DNA of 64,000 bases, taken from JBBARC01 sp040400005 (GTDB lineage: Bacteria > Pseudomonadota > Alphaproteobacteria > Acetobacterales > Acetobacteraceae). The DNA lies in the NCBI GenBank assembly GCA_040400005.1, contig JBBARC010000011.1:5897-69896 (forward strand), written 5' to 3'. The notes beneath the pieces are model-generated. The model made no database searches. It was not told the DNA's origin and saw only the letters and a list, made by a program, of their open reading frames with translations. Below are positions 34,314-42,307 of this stretch, one piece after another. Position 1 is the first letter of the stretch; every line of letters begins with the position of its first letter. A program made the translations under genes and the position numbers.

Positions 34314-35810
34314 CTACACTAAAGACTTACGAAACATCGCCCGTACCCGCAAAACGGTTTCGATCAGCATGATCATGCCGCGCGGCACGACGGTGTTGGT
34401 GACCAGCAGGCCGGCCATTTGGTCGCGTTGTTTTTGGGTGAGCGGGGGGAGCGGGGTGAGGCCGTCTGACAGGGCGGTTTCGGCAACCACCGAGCGCGGG
34501 TTGGAGAATTCCAAAAACCCTTGGCGGCCACCGACACGGCCGATGCCGGAATGGTTAACCCCGCCGAAGGGCAGGTGTGGGTTGGTGCCGGATTGCACCA
34601 TGTTGTGGTTGATGACGGTGGACCCGGCCGAGGTGCGGGCCAACACTTCGGCGCGCACTTTATCGTCGCGGGTATAGACGTACAGCGCCAACGGTTTGGG
34701 CCGGCGGGCAATCATGGCAAAGGCGCCATCGAGCGTATCGTAGGCGATGACCGGCAGAATGGGGCCAAAGATTTCATCATCGAGCACCGCCATGCCATCG
34801 GTGACGCCGGAGAGTACGGTGGGGGCGACGTAGCGATCGGTGATGTCGATTTGGCCGCCGGTTTCGACGCGGGCACCTTTGGCTACCGCGTCTTCGATGA
34901 GGGCAGCGATTCGGCTTGTGTGGTTTTCGTTGATAATGCGCGGGAAATCGGGTGAGTTTTGAATGCCTTTGCCATCGGCATCGTACATTTTGGGCAGCTC
35001 GGTTTTCAACGCGGTTATAAAGGCATCGTGCACGCGGCGATCGACCAGCACCCAATCGGGGGCGATACAGACCTGGCCGGCATTGGACAGGCGGCCCCAG
35101 AGGATTTTGCGGGCGGTATCGGTGATATCGGTGCTGGCATCGACGATGACCGGGTTTTTGCCGCCCATTTCTAGCGTTACGCCGGCAAAATGCTCGGCGG
35201 CGGCGCGCATAACGATGCGGCCGACGCGTTGGCCGCCGGTGTAGTACATGTGGTTGAAGGGGAGTTTCAGCACCGCTTCGGCGACGTCGGCGGCGCCTTC
35301 GACCACGGCGAATTCGTTTTCCGGCATGGCTTTGGCGATGATTTTGGCCAGCAAGGCGGAGGATAACGGCGCCAATTCGCTGGGTTTGAGCATCATCGCG
35401 TTGCCGGCGGCGATGGCGCCGATGGCCGGCACCAGGCCGATGGCCAGAGGTGCGTTCCAGGTGGAGAGGTTGAGCACAACACCTTTTGCCTCATACTGGA
35501 TCCAGGCTTTTTTACCCAGCATCATCAGCGAGTTGGGCAGAATGTCCGGGGTCATCCATTTGGCCAGATTGGCAATGGCGAAATCGGCTTCGGCCTTAAT
35601 AATCAGCAACTGGCCGTTCACGTCGGTAGGCGACAGGCCGAGTTCGGCTTTGCCGGCGGCGTAGCATTCGTCTTTTGCCGCCATCAGCGCTGCCATCAGG
35701 GTTTTGATGCGCGCGATGCGCTCGGCGGCGGTGCTGCGCGCCAGTTTAGGGGCGTTGGCGGCGAGGGCTGCGAATTTTTGCTCGATAGTGGCGGTGGCTG
35801 TGGCGGTCAT
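34314..35810 (-). CDS. Aldehyde dehydrogenase family protein
   Basis: 498 residues. The NAD(P)-binding and catalytic motifs of the ALDH superfamily are present: WNAPLAIGLVPAIGAIAAGN, LEMGGKNPVIVD (general base Glu), and catalytic Cys in LSNAGQVCIAPDWV. ILPVIAYD and LPFGGVNHSGIGR follow. The lack of an N-terminal extension and the two hydrophobic C-terminal residues stretches place it near coniferyl/fatty aldehyde dehydrogenases (ALDH3-like group), probably NAD(P)-dependent oxidation of a medium or long aldehyde. Single gene; specificity is not known. Confidence 0.92.
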   Translation of the reverse strand: MTATATATIEQKFAALAANAPKLARSTAAERIARIKTLMAALMAAKDECYAAGKAELGLSPTDVNGQLLIIKAEADFAIANLAKWMTPDILPNSLMMLGKKAWIQYEAKGVVLNLSTWNAPLAIGLVPAIGAIAAGNAMMLKPSELAPLSSALLAKIIAKAMPENEFAVVEGAADVAEAVLKLPFNHMYYTGGQRVGRIVMRAAAEHFAGVTLEMGGKNPVIVDASTDITDTARKILWGRLSNAGQVCIAPDWVLVDRRVHDAFITALKTELPKMYDADGKGIQNSPDFPRIINENHTSRIAALIEDAVAKGARVETGGQIDITDRYVAPTVLSGVTDGMAVLDDEIFGPILPVIAYDTLDGAFAMIARRPKPLALYVYTRDDKVRAEVLARTSAGSTVINHNMVQSGTNPHLPFGGVNHSGIGRVGGRQGFLEFSNPRSVVAETALSDGLTPLPPLTQKQRDQMAGLLVTNTVVPRGMIMLIETVLRVRAMFRKSLV

Positions 35811-36014
35811 TTTCGGTACGGTCCCCCAGGGTGCGTTCTTCGGTGCGTTCTTCGGTGCATTTTTAGCTTGCCGATAGAATCACCCAGGGCGGGCGGGGGC
35901 GCAACCTCTTTTTGAATGGCATTCATTTTGGCCCGGCGCATAGCAGATATTGACTTGGTGGCTGACCGGCGGTGCAAAGTGATGGCGTTACGCGGTTTTG
36001 GGGGTTTTCGGGCG

Positions 36015-36689
36015 ATGGGCGAGATGATTGAGGTTGTAGCGGCCGACGGGCACCGGTTTGGCGCCTACCGGGCGGGGCCGGCGCAATCGCGGCGCGGATT
36101 GATTATTGGCCAAGAGATTTTTGGCGTGAACCAGTATATTCGCCAATGCACTGATCTTTTCGCAGGCTTTGGCTATGCGGTGATTGCCCCTGCCCTGTTT
36201 GACCGGATCGAGCCAGGGGTGGAGTTGCGCTATATGGCGGCCGACATTGCCCGCGGCCGGGGGTTGCGCGAGCAAATGACCGATGCCCAGGTTTTAGCCG
36301 ATGTCACCGCGGCGGCGGCAGCCTTGGGGTGCGAGGCCACCGCCATGGTGGGGTATTGCTGGGGGGCGACCATTGCCTGGCAGGTGGCCGGGGCCGGCGA
36401 TCTGCTGCGGGCAGCGGTTGGCTGGTATGGCGCCGGGATTGCGAGCTTGCGCGAAACCACGCCGCGCTGCCCGGTGCAACTGCATTTTGGCAACCAGGAT
36501 TCTTCGATTCCGCCAGCGGATGTGCAAACCATACGGGTTGCCCAGCCGCAGGTGGAGGTGAACGAGTATTTTGGCGTGGGGCACGGGTTTGGCTGTGAGG
36601 CGCGAGAAAGTTACGATTCCAATGCGTATGACCAGGCGCAGGAGCGCACGATTTCGTTTTTAAACCGGTTTATGCCGGCGCGCGTTTAA
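36015..36689 (+). CDS. Dienelactone hydrolase family protein
   Basis: About 224 residues from ATG 36015 (ATG 36024 is also possible). The DLH triad is visible: Cys in TAMVGYCWGATIAW, Asp in FGNQDSSIPP, His in FGVGHGFGCEA. RRGLIIGQEIFGVNQYIR is the strand typical of the family. It is a paralogue of the gene at 9569-10279, with which it shares FGVN and VIAPALFDRIEPGVEL versus the equivalent IVPDLFWRIEPGV, so both probably act on similar esters. The product's exact substrate is unknown. Confidence 0.85.
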   Translation: MGEMIEVVAADGHRFGAYRAGPAQSRRGLIIGQEIFGVNQYIRQCTDLFAGFGYAVIAPALFDRIEPGVELRYMAADIARGRGLREQMTDAQVLADVTAAAAALGCEATAMVGYCWGATIAWQVAGAGDLLRAAVGWYGAGIASLRETTPRCPVQLHFGNQDSSIPPADVQTIRVAQPQVEVNEYFGVGHGFGCEARESYDSNAYDQAQERTISFLNRFMPARV

Positions 36690-36693
36690 GGGT

Positions 36694-36846
36694 GTAGCGT
36701 TAAGTTTTAACCCACGTCTTCTTTCACAGAACAGCATTTGTCTGTCGATATTTTCGCGTCATTTTGCGGTTTTTGTTCGCGTCCTTATTCCACATAATGG
36801 TAGCGTTGTGCTGCTTGCCGCGCACGTGGGTTAAAACCCACGCTAC
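36694..36846. repeat. REP-flanked, MITE/BIME-like element
   Basis: Two inverted copies of a GTAG-headed hairpin sequence bound about 105 bp of AT-richer DNA. The right copy (read on the minus strand) is GTAG, then CGTGGGTT-TT-AACCCACG, a perfect 8-bp hairpin; the left copy (GTAGCGT...GTTTTAACCCACGT) is degenerate in its first arm. This lies between the dienelactone hydrolase and YHS genes. Confidence 0.75.
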
Positions 36847-36917
36847 GTCGATTAACTCTACCTACCAGACGATATCGAGCAAGCCGAGTTATTCATTGCG
36901 TTGCTTCAAATCGGCGT

Positions 36918-37373
36918 TTATTTTTCTAACGGCTTGTTCTGCACCACTGGCCAGTTGGTTTCTGCCGCTTGCAGAAATTTGGCCGGCGACTGGTCGAATT
37001 GCCGGCTGACCGCATCGCTGTATTGCAGATACAGCTTACCGCCGACGATACGAAAGGCCGCCGGGTTAGACGGCGCCTTGGCGCCTTCGGCGACAGCAAA
37101 CGTGCAAAAACCATGGTATTGCGGCGCGTATTTGGCTGGGTTAGCAACAAACAGGTCGCGGTCTGCGGCGTTTGCGAAACGGAAACTGCTGCCCTGGTAG
37201 GCAGCCGTGATGGCGGCGAGGCCGGGGGTTGCGCTGTGCTGGTTGAAATAGGCGACGGGATCGTAACCGCCGATGGCAACACCAGCGGTTTCGAAAAACG
37301 CGCCGGCATAGGCGGCAGGGGCAGCCGCAGCACTGAGCGCAGCGCCCAGCGCGATCAGGTGGAGGTGTCGCAT
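36918..37373 (-). CDS. YHS-domain exported protein
   Basis: 151 residues with a clear signal peptide (LIALGAALSAAAAPAAYA-G). The mature part has the YHS pattern: AIGGYDPVAYF, FRFANAADRDLFVANPAKYAPQYHGFC with its conserved Cys, and LYLQYSDAV. YHS domains bind metals or thiols; secreted YHS proteins of this kind (GGYDPVAYF ... YGGYCA) are found in many Proteobacteria and are of unknown role. The gene stands alone downstream of the REP-flanked element. Confidence 0.85.
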   Translation of the reverse strand: MRHLHLIALGAALSAAAAPAAYAGAFFETAGVAIGGYDPVAYFNQHSATPGLAAITAAYQGSSFRFANAADRDLFVANPAKYAPQYHGFCTFAVAEGAKAPSNPAAFRIVGGKLYLQYSDAVSRQFDQSPAKFLQAAETNWPVVQNKPLEK

Positions 37374-37562
37374 TTTACCCTCGCTTTTTATGGGTTTACC
37401 CCGGGCGGTGATGCCGGTTGTGGAGTCATTCGCCCTGGCGGCTGTGATGGTTACATCTGCCGGTTTGGGGCAGACGCTGCCTGTTGGCAGACCGACCGCG
37501 CGGGGCGAATGCGCGATGCCCGATCCGTGACCCGCCGCCGCTCAGCCGGCTCTACCGTCCGT

Positions 37563-37624
37563 ACGCATCCCTGGCCGCACGCATCCCTGGCCGCACGCAT
37601 CCCTGGCCGCACGCATCCCTGGCC
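37563..37624. repeat. 16-bp tandem repeat, about 4 copies
   Basis: Units of ACGCATCCCTGGCCGC, three full and one 14-bp partial copy, 30 bp before the stop of the MshEN-AAA gene. The unit length is not a multiple of 3 and no gene covers it. Confidence 0.92.
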
Positions 37625-37653
37625 TTTGCGGTAGCCCCCGCGCGGCGGCCAGC

Positions 37654-39105
37654 TCACTCGCGAACACTCAAATTCGCGATCGCCCGGTTAGCCAGCTCTT
37701 TGTTAATCACCATCGGCAAACCAAAACACCGGCAGACTTGCACAATCTGATCACAAATAAAGCGCGGCTGAAAATAGGCCAGCCCCTGGCCGGGCTGGCT
37801 GGCCAGCGTTACCACAATGTGATTGAGCACGCTTTCTGCATAGGTAAGCGCACGTTCCGCGGCCACCTCAGCAAACACTTTGCGAAAATCTTGTTCGCTC
37901 GGCCCCGAGATCAGAATTTTATAGGGTATACGGCGCAAAAAAGCCGGGTCCATGAGGTCGCATGGCGACAAATTGGTTGAAAACACCACCAGCTCGTCGA
38001 ACGGAATAGTAAAGCTTTTGCCGGTTTTAAGTTTTAGAAAATCAATGCGGTTTTCTAACGGTACAATCCAGCGATTGAGCAGATCAGTCGGGCTAACCCG
38101 CTGGCGGCCAAAATCGTCGATCAGAAAAACACCGTTCAGCGCCTTCATATGCAGCGGTGCGTCGTAAAACTTCGCTTCCGTATCATAGCGCAACTCGAGC
38201 ATATCCAGCGTCAATTCACCGCCGGCGATGGCAATCGGCCGGCGGCAGATCATCCAGCGTGAATCAAATCCATCGGCTTGCAGGCTGGAAACACTCGAAA
38301 AAGTATCAACCACCTGGCGCACATCATCGGCGTTATCAATAAACGGGTTATGCAGCGCCTCGTCGTAAATTTTGATAATTTGGCTATCAATTTCCAGCGC
38401 ATAGGGCACATGAATAGGCTGCTGAAATAGGCCTGCCAGCAAACGCCCAATACTGGTTTTACCGTTACCCGGCGGGCCATACAGCAAAATCGTCTGCCCA
38501 GAACTCGCCGCTGGCAAAAGCTGATCGAGATGCTGGCTGATGCCGCTCAGCGTAGCTAGGCGGCGGTAGGCGGTTGCAACATCAATATGCTCGCGCGAAA
38601 TCGCCTGCGCGCGTACCTGCGCCTGATACGATTTCAACGACACCGGACACGGCCCCAGATACTGGCTTAGCTCCAAGGCGGTCAGCGCTTCAGTGTTGCC
38701 CGCCTCGCTGAGAAGGTAGCGCGAATATTGCGCACCGTGGCCAGATGTTGATCCAGCCACATACACCAACTTACGCGCCACCATCGCATCGAGAAGTTCT
38801 TTAATAACCCCGTGATGCAAATGCATGTGGCGCACCAGGTCTGGGATAATTTCGCAAGACGCCGCACGCATAAACTTTAACGCCAGAGACTGCAGCGTAG
38901 ATAGCGAGATTTCGGTTTCTACCAGGGTGCGCGGCACCGCCGGCGTTTGCGATAGCGCGTGCTGAATATCCTCGCGGCTGACTTTTTCAAGCGCCACCAG
39001 CGCGTCCCCCAGCCGCCCGCCGACCGTGCGCTGGTAGTCCAAAGCCAATTGCAGGTCATTGGCAGAAATGACGCCACGAAACACCAGCACTTCGCCAATA
39101 TGCAT
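37654..39105 (-). CDS. MshEN-like domain fused to AAA+ ATPase
   Basis: 483 residues. Residues 1-60 (MHIGEVLVFRGVISANDLQL ... GRLGDALVALEKVSREDI) resemble the N-terminal MshEN/T2SSE_N domain of type II secretion and type IV pilus ATPases, which in some members binds c-di-GMP. After a helical linker, an AAA+ ATPase domain follows: Walker A GPPGNGKTS at 210-218, Walker B VFLIDDFGR, sensor-1 region LVVFSTNLSP, and an Arg-rich RRIPYKI segment. This is not the PilB/GspE ATPase (no Asp/His boxes); the AAA+ core is closer to MoxR-like or general chaperone ATPases. The gene is alone, so the target is unknown. Confidence 0.75.
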   Translation of the reverse strand: MHIGEVLVFRGVISANDLQLALDYQRTVGGRLGDALVALEKVSREDIQHALSQTPAVPRTLVETEISLSTLQSLALKFMRAASCEIIPDLVRHMHLHHGVIKELLDAMVARKLVYVAGSTSGHGAQYSRYLLSEAGNTEALTALELSQYLGPCPVSLKSYQAQVRAQAISREHIDVATAYRRLATLSGISQHLDQLLPAASSGQTILLYGPPGNGKTSIGRLLAGLFQQPIHVPYALEIDSQIIKIYDEALHNPFIDNADDVRQVVDTFSSVSSLQADGFDSRWMICRRPIAIAGGELTLDMLELRYDTEAKFYDAPLHMKALNGVFLIDDFGRQRVSPTDLLNRWIVPLENRIDFLKLKTGKSFTIPFDELVVFSTNLSPCDLMDPAFLRRIPYKILISGPSEQDFRKVFAEVAAERALTYAESVLNHIVVTLASQPGQGLAYFQPRFICDQIVQVCRCFGLPMVINKELANRAIANLSVRE

Positions 39106-39235
39106 TTTGCTTAAGCCATCCGTTTGCTCTGCTCAAACGGTGCTTTACCATAATGCCCGCACGGGAGACAGGGTGCACGAAAGAGGGGGGTGCACGAAAG
39201 ATGGGGCGGCACAGAAGACCGGGGCAAGGCCCGCC

Positions 39236-39619
39236 TTACAGGGCGCAGCCGATATCTGTGCGCGAAAAATCGTCGCCCACAAACACCAACGCGCAGCCAT
39301 GATCGTGGGCAACATCGTAGGCAAAGCAATCGCCAAAATTTAACCCCGCCGGGTGCACGCCTTTACCGAAACGGGCATAAACCAAGGCGACGCGCCGGGC
39401 AGTGGCAGAGCTTACCGCAATGCACTCAAACCCCAGCCCATCGATCAGCCGGGCCATTTGGGCGCCAACGCCGCGGCGATCGGCGACGATCAGGGATTCC
39501 GCTATCGTTGCGGCCGAGATGAGAATCCTGGTGTGGCTTGCCAAGCAGTCTATGCAGGCATCAGCGCGCGCTTCGCCCAGCACAATGGCCATCAACGCCG
39601 AGGTATCAACCGCGATCAC
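39236..39619 (-). CDS. vapC: PIN-domain toxin, VapC family
   Basis: 127 residues. The four acidic PIN residues are visible in MIAVDTSALMAIVLGE (D5 and a Glu of the AIVLGE segment), TIAESLIV (Glu), and LNFGDCFAYDVAH followed by VGDDF (Asp). VapC proteins are ribonucleases that cleave tRNA or rRNA; the partner is the upstream antitoxin. The gap between them is 44 bp, longer than usual for vapBC, with no extra gene in it. ATG start MIAVDTSAL is the canonical N-terminus. Confidence 0.92.
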   Translation of the reverse strand: MIAVDTSALMAIVLGEARADACIDCLASHTRILISAATIAESLIVADRRGVGAQMARLIDGLGFECIAVSSATARRVALVYARFGKGVHPAGLNFGDCFAYDVAHDHGCALVFVGDDFSRTDIGCAL

Positions 39620-39663
39620 CCCGGGTTTACCTCAGTGTTCATTGGGCAAGCCGCACGTGGCGC

Positions 39664-39918
39664 TCAGCCGGGAAGCCCGTCCTCGTCATAAAGAAAATCC
39701 TGGCTGCGCGCAGCATCGGCGCCGGGGACGCCGTTTGCGCTGGCGCCGCGCACCGATTGCAGCAGCGCGCGCCGCGCCGCACTGGTTGGCACCTGCTGCA
39801 CCGGCACTAAGCGCACCGCAGGCTGGCCGTGACGGGTGAGGCAAATCTCGTCGCCCGCTTGGGCGCGGCGCACCAGCTCGGTTAATTGGGCCTTGGCATC
39901 GGTGACGGAAATTTGCAT
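39664..39918 (-). CDS. vapB: Phd/YefM-type antitoxin, VapB partner
   Basis: 84 residues from MQISVTDAK (an in-frame start 12 bases earlier is less likely). The N-terminal Phd/YefM fold shows MQISVTDAKAQLTELVRRAQ and ICLTRHGQPAVRLVP; the C-terminal tail (ARSQDFLYDEDGLPG) is the toxin-neutralising peptide seen in such antitoxins. It should bind its own promoter and neutralise the PIN toxin. A GGAAA(N5)TTTCC inverted repeat at 39939-39953 upstream is a candidate operator. Confidence 0.9.
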   Translation of the reverse strand: MQISVTDAKAQLTELVRRAQAGDEICLTRHGQPAVRLVPVQQVPTSAARRALLQSVRGASANGVPGADAARSQDFLYDEDGLPG

Positions 39919-39938
39919 GGGGCGCGCCAAAAACGAGG

Positions 39939-39953
39939 GAAAACTTGTTTCCT
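39939..39953. promoter_or_regulatory. Possible VapB operator
   Basis: GGAAA-N5-TTTCC inverted repeat 20-35 bp before the antitoxin ATG. Only symmetry and position support it. Confidence 0.25.
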
Positions 39954-39974
39954 AAAAATGGTCTTGTGAATGGT

Positions 39975-41987
39975 TCATGTCAAGGAAAACCGTGCGCGGA
40001 TTTTGGCGGCAACCGCCGGTGCGGTTAATCCGAACAGGGCAAAAAGCTCGGGCGCCGGCGCCGACTCGCCAAAATGATCGAGCCCGATCACCAGCCCATC
40101 AAGGCCAACAAAGCGATACCAGCCATCGCTGACCCCCACTTCAATCGCCACCCGTTTGGCGCCGGCCGGCAGCACGGCACTTTGCCAGGCGACATCCTGC
40201 CGCAAAAAAACCTCGACGCAGGGCATGGATACAACGCGGATGTTTTGCCCCTCGGCGGTTAAAATTTTGGCCGCCTCCATCGCCAGACCAACGTCTGACC
40301 CGGTGGCAATAAGAATAATGCCGGGCGTGCCGGCGCAATCTGCCAGCACGTAGCCACCGCGGGCGGCGTTGGGTGCGCGCGAGGTGCTGGCGGGAAATTG
40401 TGGCAGGTTTTGGCGCGAAAAAATCAGCGCGCTGGGGCCATCGTGGCGCTGCACCGCGTGGCGCCAGGCAATGGCGGTTTCCAGCGTATCCGCCGGGCGC
40501 CAAACATCTAGCCCAGGGATCAGCCGCAGGGACGCCGTATGTTCAATCGGCTGATGGGTCGGGCCATCTTCACCGACGCCGATGCTATCGTGGGTGAGCA
40601 CATGGATCACCCGCAGTTTCATCAACGCGGCCAACCGGATAGCGTTGCGGGAATAATCGGAAAACACCAAAAACGTGCCGCCAAACGGCAGAAAGCCGCC
40701 GTGCAGCGCCATGCCGTTCATCATCGCTGCCATGGCGAATTCGCGCACACCGTAATGAATATACTGGCCAGCCCCGCTGGCCCCCACTTTGGTGCAGCCG
40801 GGCCAATCGGTGTAGTTAGACCCGGTGAGATCGGCCGATCCGCCCAAAAACTCGGGCAGCAGGGGGGCCAGATTGGCAATCGCCATTTGGGAAGATTTGC
40901 GGCTGGCAACGGCAGCTGTTGCGGTTTCACACGCAGCGACCCACGCATCGGTTTTGGCGCCAAAATCGCTGGGCAAGTGGCCTTCCATGCGCCGGCTGAG
41001 CTCTGCTGCCAGATCAGGGAAGGCGGCAACATAGCCCGCCCATTTTGCAGCCCAGGCGGCCTCTAAAGCGGCGCCTTGTTCGGTAAAATTCCAGGATTGG
41101 CGCAATTCGGCCGCGATATCGAACGGCGTTTCCGATCCGCCCAAGGCGGCGCGGGTAATGGCGGCCTCCGCCTGCCCCAGGGCCGATCCGTGGGCATCCT
41201 GGTGGCCGGCTTTGCCGGGTGATCCCCAGCCGATGGTGGTACGGCAGCAAATAAGCGTGGGTTTGCCGCAGGGGGTGAGCGCCTCGGCAATGGCGGCATC
41301 CAAGGCTGCCGCATCGTGGCCATCCACCGCGCGGATCACCCTAAACCCGTAGGCTTCAAAGCGCGCCGGCGTATCATCGCCAAACCAGCCGGCCACGTTA
41401 CCATCGATCGAAATGCCGTTATCATCATAGAAAATAACGAGTTTTTCGAGGCCAAAAGTGCCGGCCAGCGAGCACGCCTCGTGCGAAATACCCTCCATCA
41501 GGCAGCCATCGCCACAAAATGCGAAGGTGCGGTGATCGACCACGCTATGGCCGTGTTTGTTGAAATCGGCAGCCAGCAAACGCTCGGCCAGCGCCATACC
41601 CACGGCATTGGCCAAGCCCTGCCCCAGCGGGCCGGTGGTGGTTTCAACCCCCGGCGTTACCCCCACTTCTGGGTGGCCCGGGGTTTTGCTATGCAGTTGG
41701 CGAAAATTCTTCAGCTCCGACAGCGGTAAATCATAGCCGGTAAGGTGCAGCACGGCATACAACAGCATCGATCCATGGCCGTTAGACAGCACAAAGCGGT
41801 CGCGGTTAGGCCAGGCTGGGTTGGCCGGGTTGTGGCGCAGCGGGCCGCGCCATAACGCCTCCGCGATGTCGGCCATGCCCATGGGCATGCCGGGGTGGCC
41901 GGAATTGGCGGCTTCCACGGCATCGATCGCCAGCAGGCGGATGGCGTTGGCGCGGGCGCGGCGGGAAATGTCTGGGGCGGCGGGCAT
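39975..41987 (-). CDS. tkt: Transketolase
   Basis: 670 residues from MPAAPDISRRARANAIRLLA; an AGGAG lies 11 nt before this ATG, and a TTG 9 bases upstream is less likely. It is a thiamine-pyrophosphate enzyme of the pentose phosphate and Calvin-type pathways. Signatures: SGHPGMPMGMADIAEALW, GPLGQGLANAVGMALAERLL, the TPP motif FCGDGCLMEGISHEA ... FYDDNGIS, and EDGPTHQPIEH in the pyrimidine domain. Length is normal for the family. A 22-bp palindrome abuts the ribosome binding site, hinting at regulation. No other Calvin or PPP gene is adjacent. Confidence 0.97.
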   Translation of the reverse strand: MPAAPDISRRARANAIRLLAIDAVEAANSGHPGMPMGMADIAEALWRGPLRHNPANPAWPNRDRFVLSNGHGSMLLYAVLHLTGYDLPLSELKNFRQLHSKTPGHPEVGVTPGVETTTGPLGQGLANAVGMALAERLLAADFNKHGHSVVDHRTFAFCGDGCLMEGISHEACSLAGTFGLEKLVIFYDDNGISIDGNVAGWFGDDTPARFEAYGFRVIRAVDGHDAAALDAAIAEALTPCGKPTLICCRTTIGWGSPGKAGHQDAHGSALGQAEAAITRAALGGSETPFDIAAELRQSWNFTEQGAALEAAWAAKWAGYVAAFPDLAAELSRRMEGHLPSDFGAKTDAWVAACETATAAVASRKSSQMAIANLAPLLPEFLGGSADLTGSNYTDWPGCTKVGASGAGQYIHYGVREFAMAAMMNGMALHGGFLPFGGTFLVFSDYSRNAIRLAALMKLRVIHVLTHDSIGVGEDGPTHQPIEHTASLRLIPGLDVWRPADTLETAIAWRHAVQRHDGPSALIFSRQNLPQFPASTSRAPNAARGGYVLADCAGTPGIILIATGSDVGLAMEAAKILTAEGQNIRVVSMPCVEVFLRQDVAWQSAVLPAGAKRVAIEVGVSDGWYRFVGLDGLVIGLDHFGESAPAPELFALFGLTAPAVAAKIRARFSLT

Positions 41988-42307
41988 GGCGGGCAAAACT
42001 CCTGCGCTGGCAACGGGTTGCCAGCGATTTGGCAGCGGTTTGGGCGCGGTTTGGAAGCATTTAGGTGGGGCGCGGATCGCTTGGCGCCTTTAAGCATGGG
42101 CTGGGTTGCAGGGAAACCGGCGGTTTTTGCTCGCCAGCGTCCCGCCGACGCGCTATGCAACGCGCGAGACGGCTTGGGATCGGGGGCACAAGCCCTCCGC
42201 TTGGTCGAGGGAGAAGCAGGCACCCAATTTTTGGGCGCCGCCACCCCCTCGGCCTTTTTTGTGTTTCATCCCCGGCGGATTTTAGGCGAAGGCAGGCAGT
42301 TAGTTTT
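41988..42307. other. tkt-typA divergent intergenic region
   Basis: 320 bp between divergent tkt and typA. Besides the palindrome at 42005-42026, an imperfect CGCG-N8-CGCG block and a T-rich stretch near typA are visible, but no gene or known riboswitch. It must contain both promoters; I cannot place them. Confidence 0.5.
42005..42026. promoter_or_regulatory. 22-bp palindrome upstream of tkt
   Basis: CGCTGGCAAC-GG-GTTGCCAGCG is a perfect inverted repeat (10-bp arms) immediately upstream of the tkt Shine-Dalgarno. It may be a protein operator or an mRNA hairpin in the tkt leader. Confidence 0.6.

Noticed and set aside
42065..42307. 81-codon N-terminal extension of TypA
   Set aside because: The added residues are not TypA-like, while ATG 42308 matches the canonical N-terminus MKIVNIAIIAHVDHG.
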